Below, one piece after another: positions 55,972-64,000 of a DNA stretch of 64,000 nt. The notes below the pieces were generated by a model. It made no database searches. It saw only the letters and a list, made by a program, of their open reading frames with translations, and was not told the DNA's origin. Each line of letters starts with the position of its first letter. Within the stretch, counting starts at the first letter, position 1. The DNA is from Zygnema cylindricum (Eukaryota > Streptophyta > Zygnematophyceae > Zygnematales > Zygnemataceae), in NCBI GenBank assembly GCA_037447655.1, contig JBBHKE010000899.1, forward strand, positions 1-64,000. The letters run 5' to 3'. A program made the position numbers and the translations under genes.

Positions 55972-58404
55972 ATGGATCCTTGTGTATCTCGAATAATAGA
56001 GTTCTTCACTTGGCAACGTGGTTACACCAGTGACGTCGGCTGTGATCCTTGTGGAGTTTACACGACTGGAGGTCGAATTTGTGGCCTTCATAACTGCCGT
56101 CGACCATTAAGGACCATTTTTCTCCATGGTTTGACTGGCAAGACTTGTCAATTGCAAATGCATAAACCACTTTTGAGCACAATCAAAGACCTAAAGCTGT
56201 GTATCAAAGCAAGGATGGGAATTCCTGTACAACACCAACGGCTTCTTTTTGGAAACAAGGAACTCGATAAAGACTGGGGAGTCTTAAGCGGTTTTGGTAT
56301 CGAGGACAAGTCAACGGTCATCTTAGTGGCAAGGTAATAACTTTTTTTTTGGGAATTGCTGTTTTCCGAGGACCTCTTCATAAGGCATTTTCATGTATTA
56401 ATAAGTTTTTCTAGTTGCCGATTTCCAGTGCTTGTAAGTTTATGTGTCAATATTCAGTTAGTCATAGGTGCTAGAAATTATTTGCTTTCTTTTTAAGTGG
56501 GAACCAAATGTTGATTGCACTAGGTTATACTTTTTGTTTTGGACACGATTAGAATCAATGCCCTACCTGCTATTTTTGTGTCAAGCAAGAATGTTATTTC
56601 TCAAGGGAGTGAGAGGGGGAGAGGGAAAGAGGGAGGGGGACCCTTGAGTCTCCAGTCAAGACTGGGAGCTCCAATTTATAGGCGACATGCAATTGCAGCT
56701 CTATTCTGGTTCATTATCGAGGCACCGGTCTTAACTTATTTAAGGAAGTGTACATTCACTCTTTTTTTGAAGCATCTATTAAGTCACTGTAGATGACACA
56801 TAGTGAAATCTTAAGAGTAGTTTTTGAAAGGATAGGATTACTCTATATTGACAAGCATGCTTACTTTTTTCAGGTGTTGCTGTTCAAGAATCTGTAATGG
56901 AAGTCATTCATGGACACAAACAAATTTGTAAATCGCTATTTAATAACACTGATTTGGTGCTGGTTTTTTTTGCCCCGGACCATAAAATATTGTTAATAAT
57001 GCTAATTGTTTTTTTGTTAACGTCAATTTGGTAGGCGGTTATGAATCATTCACATTTCTTGACTTGAATCAGAATTAATAACACCAAAAAAACCCCTCCT
57101 TTACTCTAATAACAATTCACGATGCCAAACTGGACGGCACACCGTGAATCGCTTTTAGTGTTAATGTATTTTTTCCGACTTAAAACATCCTTTCTCTGTG
57201 CACACTTGTTGGATTTTCAATCCGACAGTTCCGATTGAACAACAAGGTTCTCACCTTCCGATTGGTGGTCTCCAACCATAAACTGGACATGTGTGCACAG
57301 AGAAACGATGTTTTAAGTCGGAAAAAAACACATTAACACTAAGCGATTCACGGTGTACTTCAGTTGCCATTGATGCATTCTCACATTCTACTTGATTTGC
57401 AAACCTTCACGAGGGTCAATAACCACGGATCTTAACGGTTCCCCTATGGAGAATGGTCGAAAACAGATGGGTGTGTGCACCATGATTTCTATGAAGCTCC
57501 ATGATTCCATTGTCGCCTTAGAAGACAAGTTTGATGTTGTTTGGAATTGTTGTTTGACCACAGGCCAATACTCAACCAACTTCAACATCCCACTCGCTCT
57601 CTTTCTCGCTTTCGCCTCTGATATGCTCCCTCTCTCTCTCTCCTCTCTCTCTCTCTCCCTCCCTCCCTCCCTCTCTCTCTCCCTCCTTCCCTCCCTCTCT
57701 CTCTCTCTGGTCCTCTCTTCCTGGCCTTCCTCTTCCTTAATTTCTCTCCTTCCCATCTCTGTATCTCCTCTTCGTCTCTCCTTCCTTTTTCTTTGTAATT
57801 ATTCCATGGATTACTGATTTCCTTTCTGTGCTGTAAAGATATGCCAATACATTAATAATTTTTGTTTAAGTTTACTTTCTGCGTTAGTTTACTTTCTGCG
57901 TAAGTTTACTTTCTGTGTGAATTTACTTTTTGTGTAAGTTTACTTTCTGCGTAAATTTACTTTCTGAGTAAATTTACTTTCTGTGGAAGTTTACTTTCAG
58001 TGTAAATTTACTTTCTGTGTACATTGACTTTCTTTGTAAATTTACTTTTTGTGTAAGTTTACTTTCTGTGTAAAATTTACTTTTTGCGTTAATTTTCTGC
58101 ATAAATGTTACAGACTCCCTGGCGGTTCCGTGCAGAGGCCTTCTTTGGCCAGTAAGAGATATACCGGAAACGAGGCTGGTATTATTATGTATACTAATGA
58201 ACCAGACTGTATAACCGGAGATTCATCTTCTGGAGTATTAAGGGGTCGTATGTCGTGTGGCCATTCCGTTGAACCGGGAAGTCTTTTACGATATGGAATA
58301 TCTCAGATGGAGGAGGGCAATTTTGTTCTTCTTTGTCCAGCGATTGTGACTGAACGACCTCTCACAATGTGTAGGAAGGAGTGGGTTTATCCTGAGTTTC
58401 GCAA
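55972..58404 (+). CDS. Ubiquitin-like plus RING-like domain protein, partial
   Basis: Exon 1 (55972-56333) encodes about 50 Cys-rich residues, then a ubiquitin-like fold at residues ~46-120: IFLHGLTGKTCQLQM, TIKDLKLCIKARMGIPVQHQ, RLLFGNKELDKDWGVL, STVILVAR. It ends at donor AAG|GTAATA in phase 2. Exon 2 (58114-58404, acceptor GTTACAG) restores the Arg codon and encodes GRMSCGHSVEPGSLLRYGI, FVLLCPA, LTMCRKEWVYPEF, then donor AA|GTAAGT. C-G-H, C-P and C-x-KEW spacing suits a RING or in-between-RING zinc element. Similar ubiquitin-plus-CGHAV proteins are, to my knowledge, described mainly as uncharacterised animal proteins. A role in ubiquitin ligation is inferred. Later exons were not found. 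The 1.8-kb intron carries MITEs and repeats. Confidence 0.75.
56585..56645. repeat. GA-rich tract in intron
   Basis: GAGAGGGGGAGAGGGAAAGA run inside the ubiquitin-like gene's intron. Confidence 0.7.
56930..57124. mobile_element. MITE family 2 remnant in intron
   Basis: AAATCGCTATTTAATAACAC at left and CTCTAATAACAATTCACGATG at right resemble degraded family 2 TIRs. CAGAATTAATAACACC inside matches family words. Confidence 0.5.
57140..57355. mobile_element. MITE family 1, copy d, in intron
   Basis: CACCGTGAATCGCTTTTAGT at left, ACTAAGCGATTCACGGTG at right, 216 bp, TA on the right and CA on the left. Whole-length palindrome with CTTTCTCTGTGCACAC and its complement. Confidence 0.85.
57625..57725. 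repeat. CT-rich microsatellite in intron
   Basis: CTCTCTCTCTCC runs. Confidence 0.85.
57868..58095. repeat. 17-bp minisatellite ending at a splice acceptor
   Basis: About 13 copies of TTTACTTTCTGCGTAAG with T-rich composition, stopping roughly 20 bp before the exon 2 acceptor at 58113. Confidence 0.9.
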
Positions 58405-58740
58405 GTAAGTAAGAGTAACTTTTTTTGGAAAGCTCGTTGATTGTATTTTGTATCAATGGTAGAAGTATTTGAAGTTGTTGTTAACTGGTTTTTATCTCCT
58501 GCCCATTGCTGTTGCATTCAACTACTCTGCCCATCATTATTAGAATCATTCACTCTAACTCGAGACTCGAGTGGGTGTTTTTTGTCCCAAAAACATAATT
58601 AGTGTTGATAGCAATATTTAGTTAAGTGGCCCATACTGAGCTCCTGGCGAAACATAATTTAAGTGTAGCTAATTATAGTTAAGTGCTAACCCTAAATAAT
58701 TTAATAACTCTAATAGTAATGGGTGTGGTACTGCTCTCGG

Positions 58741-59503
58741 TAGTGTTGGGTATCGAGGACCATTTGCCGATATTCGATATATATCAAATTTCAGGTACCC
58801 GATAATCGATATATCGAAAATAAAAATATCGCCGATGTATCGCCAATATATCGTATCGCCAATATATCGAAGCATAAAAAAAAAGAAAAAAAAATGACAG
58901 GTCACCAAAGTCACGTGCCTTCGGACAAAGTGACCGTAAAATCTTTGCCGAAATGAAATACGGTTTTGAAAGTCAGCAGAGTGAAGGAGATCTTTGTTGT
59001 ACATTGACGCGCTACACTTAGAAGTACACGCACATAATACGCAAGTACGGATTTCCATAGGAAAATGGTAGGTTTTCAAATCTTTGACGATTTTAGAGAT
59101 TGATCTTCAACTTACAAGGAAGTGAGGAACCACTCAAATCAAAACAAGTATGTAAAAACTTGTTTACAGGCGTTACGCGATGTAACCAAGGCCTCTGTAT
59201 TACATAATTTTGGTTGTCCGTACTATTACAGAATTGGTTTTTTTTTGTCAGTTACATTTTGCAGCGTCTACCTTTAAGTCACAGAACGAAAATCACATCG
59301 TATGTGGCGTATCAGACAATGTGTGTTTTTCGCTAAAATAACATATCACAAAAAAATACAAATTATTAAATTTAAAGAATACTATATATCGTGATAATTT
59401 ATGTTGGTCTCGGTACTATTTATCAAGGATTCTGCTAGATCGATATTCGATATATCGAATATCGAAATAATTGCGATATGAATTTACCCGATATCCAACA
59501 CTA
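58741..59503. mobile_element. hAT-like TIR element
   Basis: TAGTGTTGGGTATCGAGGAC and the complementary end CGATATCCAACACTA. TAGTGTTGGG-type ends are typical of hAT-related non-autonomous elements. Subterminal CGATATATCGA words cluster near both ends. The 8-bp target duplication is not convincing. Its last TA is the target of the adjoining MITE. Confidence 0.65.
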
Positions 59504-59702
59504 CACCGTGAATCGTTATTAGCCTTATGTACGCTATATCGGCACCCCAAAATTTTGACATTGATACCTTAAACATAGTAAATTACCCTATTTAAGGACG
59601 TGGACCATAGTCTGCCACGTCTCCTGGCACTAAATTAGAATGAATGACGCTAATTTTTTCTTTACACTAATAATTTCTACACGCTAATAACGATTCAAGG
59701 TG
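59504..59702. mobile_element. MITE family 2, 199-bp subtype, copy c
   Basis: CACCGTGAATCGTTATTAGC at left, GCTAATAACGATTCAAGGTG at right, flanked by TA. Nearly identical in length and interior (GACGTGGACCATAGTCTGCC) to 31718-31916. Confidence 0.88.
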
Positions 59703-59704
59703 TA

Positions 59705-60895
59705 GCAGTAAGAAAGATCGATTATAGTACAAAATGCAAAAAGCGCATATTAACAGAACGGAATAACGGTCCGAGGATGGAACTTTTTTACGCCCTAAAT
59801 TACGTCATAGACTCTCAGAACTCACAACCACTTGATTTCTTGACTCCGATTCAAATCTTACGTCCTACAACGCCACGTGTTGCATGATGCACTGTAGCTT
59901 GTTATGTCAATTTGATTATGCAGTTTACTTGATTTGAAGAAATATCAATCATTTGACAGCCAATCACACTACCCTTTGTCGACCCCCACTTGTACGGATC
60001 AATAATATTTTTAAACTCTTTAAAACCTTAGGGATTGTCAGCCCTTTTTTTGTCGTTTTTACCCAAGCCTTAAAATCTCTCGACAAGACAAGATCTTGCC
60101 GACACATAATGACATCTATCTATCCACACTAAATAATGCCCGCATTAGCACGTTTACTACCTGATTGCTAATGTTAACCGTACCGTCAGATATTTACGAC
60201 TCGACACGGCTCATTTCGTACATAGCTGACGTCATAACTATACGAACATTTGACGCACTAACCACAAGATTCGTCCGTACTGTCAGATCGACGACATAAC
60301 AGGATCCATTGCTTCACATGATGACGTCATTACCAAGCTAAATTTTTCCACGCACTAAAAATTCACCGCACGAAATGTTTAGTTTTAGTGTTTTACAGAA
60401 ACTGTCAAATTTCTCGACAAGATATAATGTCCGATTTGCATAAATGATGACGTCATAACTTACAAAAAGCGTACGACGCACTAACCACTCGATTGTTCCT
60501 TTGCTGCCATGTCACGACAAAACAAGGTCCATCCGTATAAGTGACGACGCAATAAATACAGAAAACTTTTGGACGCACTGAAAATTCACCGCACGATTCT
60601 TTCACATTCCGTACACGAAACGACACAGAAAACGACAAAATAAACCGACCAACCAAAAAAAGCATTCCGACAGCGCGACGCACTATTTCATCAAGTCGAT
60701 TCCGTACATAGAAATTCGAACACAAGCTATTCCGTACAAAATTGTCCGTACAAATCGCATCGATCGAACCGATCCGTACAAATTGATTCGTACGAAGTTA
60801 TTGATTCCTGCACGAAACGGTCCGTACAGGACCGTTGTTTTGTCCTGTACGAAAATCCGAGAGGCTTTTTGGGATCGATTTTTTAAAAAGTACGA
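59705..60895. other. No gene recognised
   Basis: Unique-looking DNA with frequent CGTAC/CCGTACA words at 60705-60860. May include the 5' region of the downstream LRR gene. Confidence 0.45.
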
Positions 60896-60914
60896 ATGAC
60901 GAGGTTGGTGAAAA

Positions 60915-61258
60915 AGGGAGGGAGGGAGGGAGAGAGAGAGGGAAGGAAATATAGAGAGAAGGGAAGGGGGATAGAGGGAGAGAGAGGGAAGTCTGTCGGA
61001 AGGTGAGGAGGGAGAGGAGAGGAGGAGAGTGCAGGAGAGGGGGGGTTTAGAAGGAGAGAGGGGAGGGGAGAGGGAGTCGGCCAAAGTGGGCCGGAGCGAG
61101 AGAGGGAGAGAGGAGGGAGAGAGAGAGAGAGGGAGAGAAGGAGAGAGGGAGAGAAGGAGAGAGGGAGAGAGGGGGAGACAGAAGGTGAAGGAAAAAAAAA
61201 GGGAGACAGAGTGGAGACGGAGAGAGAAGTACGGACAGGGGAGGGAGGGAGGGAGGGA
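60915..61258. repeat. GA-rich polypurine tract
   Basis: GGGAGAGAGGGAGA and GAAGGAGAGAGG runs directly upstream of the LRR gene's first recognised exon. Confidence 0.88.
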
Positions 61259-61260
61259 GA

Positions 61261-62009
61261 ATGTCCATTTTTTGTCCACGTGGCACATTGCCTCGCGTCC
61301 TACTTCCACGTGTCAAATTCCTGCCACGTGGCAGACGTCGAGTTGCTGACGTGTCCTTCCCTTGGACCGTACTGGCGGTGCTGGGCGTGACAGCTGTCAC
61401 GTGCGCATGGGGGGCGAATCTGCTTCCGGAAGAAGGTATTTTTCTTTTTTTTTTTTAACTTGTTTTTATATTTGTTTCCTATATATATATATATATTTTT
61501 GTTTTGTTTTTTTTTTTTTTGAAAAGAAGAAGACGGGGAGATCAAACACAAAACCCTTTTTCAAAACAAAAAAAAAAGAAAAAAAAAAGAAGAAGAATGC
61601 AGGTGGGAATTTTTAATTAGTGGGTATAAATGGGGGGTTTTGCTTTTATCTTCTAAGGGGTTTAAAAAAATTCGGATTTGAAGGGAAAAAAAAAAAAGAA
61701 AAGAAATGAAGGGGAATTTTGAAGTTTAGTTTTGGGTATAATGGGGGTAGAATGAAGGGGTTTTTTCATTTGGGTTTTGATGTGTGTAAATGTATACATT
61801 TATATAATACATACATATATACTCTCTCCTCCCCCTCCCTCTCTCCGCCCCCCCTTCTAACACCTCCTCCTCCCCCTCGTCCTCCTCAGAGACTCTCCTC
61901 CTCTCACTCAAGGATAAATCCACACTAAATTTGGTGTCGTGGAGACCCGGAGCCGATTGTCGTGACTGGGACGGAGTCGAGTGTGACATCACCGGCCACG
62001 TGGTTTCCA
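61261..62009 (+). CDS. LRR receptor-like protein, N-terminal exons
   Basis: Exon 1 (61261-61435) ends with a hydrophobic signal-peptide-like segment (WTVLAVLGVTAVTCAWG) followed by ANLLPEE, donor G|GTATTT, phase 1. Exon 2 starts at 61890 after a long pyrimidine tract and CCTCAG. The join completes a Glu codon and gives ETLLLSLKDKS, LNLVSWRPGADC, RDWDGVECDITGHVVSM. That is the LRRNT_2 cap of plant LRR receptors: E-x-LL-x-LK, W-x-PGADC-x-WDGV-x-CD-x-TGHV. A donor at AT|GTACCG (62010) would leave phase 2, usual before the first repeat. Later exons (repeats, membrane segment, kinase if any) are not visible here. The first Met is uncertain; MSIFCPRG gives a long, atypical leader. Confidence 0.68.
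61283..61405. promoter_or_regulatory. Cluster of ACGTG (G-box-like) motifs
   Basis: CCACGTGGCA, CCACGTGTCA, CCACGTGGCA, TGACGTGTCC and TCACGTGCGC occur within about 125 bp (61277-61403). They overlap the predicted leader-coding region of the LRR gene. If translation really starts later, this could be promoter with bZIP/bHLH sites. Confidence 0.4.
61440..61715. repeat. Intron with T-rich, (AT)n and A-rich runs
   Basis: Poly-T, TATATATA (61483-61497) and AAAAAAGAAAA runs between the two LRR gene exons. Confidence 0.75.
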
Positions 62010-62029
62010 TGTACCGCTCCATTTGTTTG

Positions 62030-62190
62030 TTTTAAGCCTTTTTTTTGTTTTTCCTTTTTTTGTTTTGTTTTGTTTTTTTTTAGTTTTTGTTTTGTTTTTT
62101 TTTTTGGTTTGTTTTGTTGTTCTGGATAATTTTGTGTGTTTTTTTTGGTTCTTTTTATTTTTTTTAACATTTTTTTTTTGTTTTCAATAA
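62030..62190. repeat. T-rich (TTTTGTTTTG) low-complexity run
   Basis: About 160 bp dominated by T and G immediately after the LRR exon. Confidence 0.85.
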
Positions 62191-62317
62191 TGGTCTATTC
62201 AGAGAATATTACTCGTGCGTCTAGATTAAAAAGAAAAAAGTAATTTTTTTGCTTAAGGAAATTCTAAAGCAATAACAAAATCTGTTTGCCAGATTGTCGA
62301 GAAATTTCTCGCACGGA

Positions 62318-62595
62318 CTGTGGATTGTTATTAGAGTTTATAACTCTTTATTGGTGCTCCTAAATTCTAGCTTTTGAACTAAAATTTGTATTGAAAATCC
62401 AAAGTGTTTTTTTTATTGACGTTATTTGATTAAATGGAAAAGCGGTTTAAAGTGTTTCAAAAGTGATTTGTGAAGAATTCTAAAACGTTTTAAAAAATGG
62501 TTTAAAACGCTTAGTTCAATGCTGGATTACGATTAATAACAATAATATAAACCCCACATCAATAATTTATTAGTCTATTAACGATTCATGGTTTA
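62318..62595. mobile_element. MITE family 2 remnant
   Basis: CTGTGGATTGTTATTAGAGTT at left and TCTATTAACGATTCATGG at right are degraded TIRs. Followed by a ~50-bp segment (TTGAAGTTGTGATATCTA) that recurs at 63215. Confidence 0.5.
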
Positions 62596-63270
62596 CTGTA
62601 CTTTTGAAGTTGTGATATCTATATGTTACCAAATATAGTGGAAAAGAAGAGTAGCTTTATTGCAAAACACGCGATGGAAAAACTCTTTGGGTACAAAGGG
62701 GAGAAAAAAGCAAAACAACATTTAAAGATTACAAGGGTTAAAGGAAAATGGGGCTAAACCTAAAATAGATTATGCAAACTAGACAACGTTATCTAAAATT
62801 CAATAAAATAGTAATAGCAACACTTTTTAAGGGAGTGGAGTACAATCGACCGAGTCTGGTTACACTAAAATCTAATTCTAATAGTATATACACTAATTTT
62901 GCATTAACACAAATAAATCTTTAACGCTAATAATAATGTGCAGAGTACTTATTTACGCTTTGACCACTCCTTAAAAAGTGTTGTTAACACAATTCCGACA
63001 CATTAAGTATTAGTGCTAAGAAATAATTTTTGAGAGGACTTTTTTGGTGTTTATACTTGTGTTTCAGATCAAAATGGCGTGGACGATTGTGACTGTTAAA
63101 AGAATCGGTCTTAAAAAAACAACTGTTAGTAATGATAACGCCATTTTGTGTTCGGAGGGCAGAATAAAACGGGAATTAGTGCTATTAACACTAATAGTGA
63201 TCCACGGTGTTTTTTTGAAGTTGTAATATCTACATGATAACAAATATACTACAAAAAGGGAAGTTATTTG
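62596..63270. repeat. Direct repeat after two MITE ends
   Basis: TTTTGAAGTTGTGATATCTATATG at 62602 and TTTTTGAAGTTGTAATATCTACATG at 63213 begin similar ~50-bp stretches, each just after a family-type right end (CGATTCATGGTTTAC; AGTGATCCACGGTGT). The segment between has further MITE-like ends but no gene. Confidence 0.5.
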
Positions 63271-64000
63271 TAGATCAAGTTTACATATCTTTGATGAAGA
63301 AAAATTACGTAATGAATGAAAGTTTACGTAATGAATAAACGGCCTTGTAGTGAATGAAACGATTCTCACCGTTTTTTGGGATGGAGGGATGGCATGGACA
63401 GCCGTGATGTGCTACTCAAGAGTCAAAAACTGCCTCTCTCAGGCTTACCTTTTCTGAAACAGAGGTGAGAATAAACTCAAATAGAGTGGATACACAAAAA
63501 ACTTACAAAAAAACTTAAATAGAGTGGATGCGTCTTGGTGGGACAGTCATTGTTCTTGGTTTCTTGGATTCCTAATTCCACAAATTCTTCTCAAATGCAT
63601 TTGGTTTCATTTTTATTATTCCAGGTTGATAAAACTGTCCAAATGGAATTCGTAGAAAATGGATTTTCTTACTTGATGCTTTCTTTCTTTTGAGTCTCAG
63701 TGCGCTTTCTTTATGTAGACCCTTTTTTTGATTTTTCATTTTGAGTCTCATAATATAACCATCCATCCATCCATAACAACCATCCATCGCCATAAATGTG
63801 GTCCACACCATTTATGAATAATGTCTATTGAAGATTTGAAGTTGGTGATTCTTTTAAAACATGAATCGGGTGTGAACGGCATCTGATAAGTGCAAATTGT
63901 ACCGATGTGGACCGACACAATAATTTGGGAAACAATTCCTACACTAATAATGGTGTTGTGGCAGTTTCCTGATGATGATGATTTCATTTTGCTCTATTAT
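63271..64000. other. No gene recognised
   Basis: AT-rich sequence. A short duplication AACTTA..AAATAGAGTGGAT lies at 63475-63530, and CCATCCATCCATCC at 63762-63786. Confidence 0.45.

Noticed and set aside
1-64000. A defence island, gene cluster or toxin system
   Set aside because: The host genes found are unrelated single loci separated by repeats. Nothing links them functionally.
1-64000. tRNA, rRNA or other structured RNA genes
   Set aside because: I found no cloverleaf-like sequence by eye. The tRNA-Met matches are only primer-binding sites of retrotransposons.

Overview
The window looks like a repeat-dominated stretch of a large plant-lineage nuclear genome. A streptophyte alga such as a charophyte is my best guess, but this is inferred from gene families rather than from any marker gene. 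It is eukaryotic: genes have GT-AG introns with matching codon phases, most of the DNA is transposons and simple repeats, and there is a 10-N assembly gap at 43138-43147. The plant signals are an organelle-targeted mTERF protein, a signal peptide plus LRRNT_2-type leucine-rich-repeat N-terminus, and an F-box protein with a Cys-rich tail like plant SKIP14 proteins.

Layout. 1-2.3 kb: decayed minus-strand Ty1/copia element. 2.3-4.1 kb: AT-rich DNA with a 10-bp minisatellite. 4.1-13.1 kb: a nested transposon stack. A terminal-inverted-repeat (TIR) element is interrupted by a complete gag-only copia-type LTR retrotransposon (5460-11151, 5-bp target duplication, itself carrying a solo LTR) and by a MITE with a TAA duplication, and it abuts an inverted copy of itself. 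13.6-14.7 kb: broken copia reverse transcriptase. 15-16.8 kb: MITEs, a polypyrimidine tract and telomere-like repeats. 17.3-26.1 kb: three tandem mTERF copies, the first intact and the other two pseudogenes, the third carrying a TA-flanked MITE. 27.4-33.3 kb: minus-strand copia element with both LTRs and wrecked gag-pol. 33.5-35.5 kb: microsatellites. 35.7-41.9 kb: several decayed copies of one repeat with a reverse-transcriptase-associated C-terminal region. 42.4-43.1 kb: Ty3/gypsy reverse transcriptase cut by the N gap. 43.8-47.4 kb: minus-strand F-box gene, at least three exons. 47.8-54.7 kb: minisatellites and DNA transposons, including a three-layer palindrome at 51.0-52.7 kb. 56.0-58.4 kb: plus-strand gene joining a ubiquitin-like domain to a RING-like Cys/His region. 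58.7-60.4 kb: hAT-like element and MITE. 61.3-62.0 kb: the start of an LRR receptor-type gene. 62.3-64.0 kb: MITE remnants and nothing else recognised.

The host genes (mTERF, F-box, ubiquitin/RING, LRR receptor) look like unrelated single loci separated by repeats. I see no operon-like or defence-like cluster and no convincing new multi-gene system. The most interesting structures are the target-site relationships among the small DNA transposons: TA insertions at the exact centre of a palindrome, an 'empty site' visible by comparing mTERF duplicates, and a minisatellite built from transposon ends.
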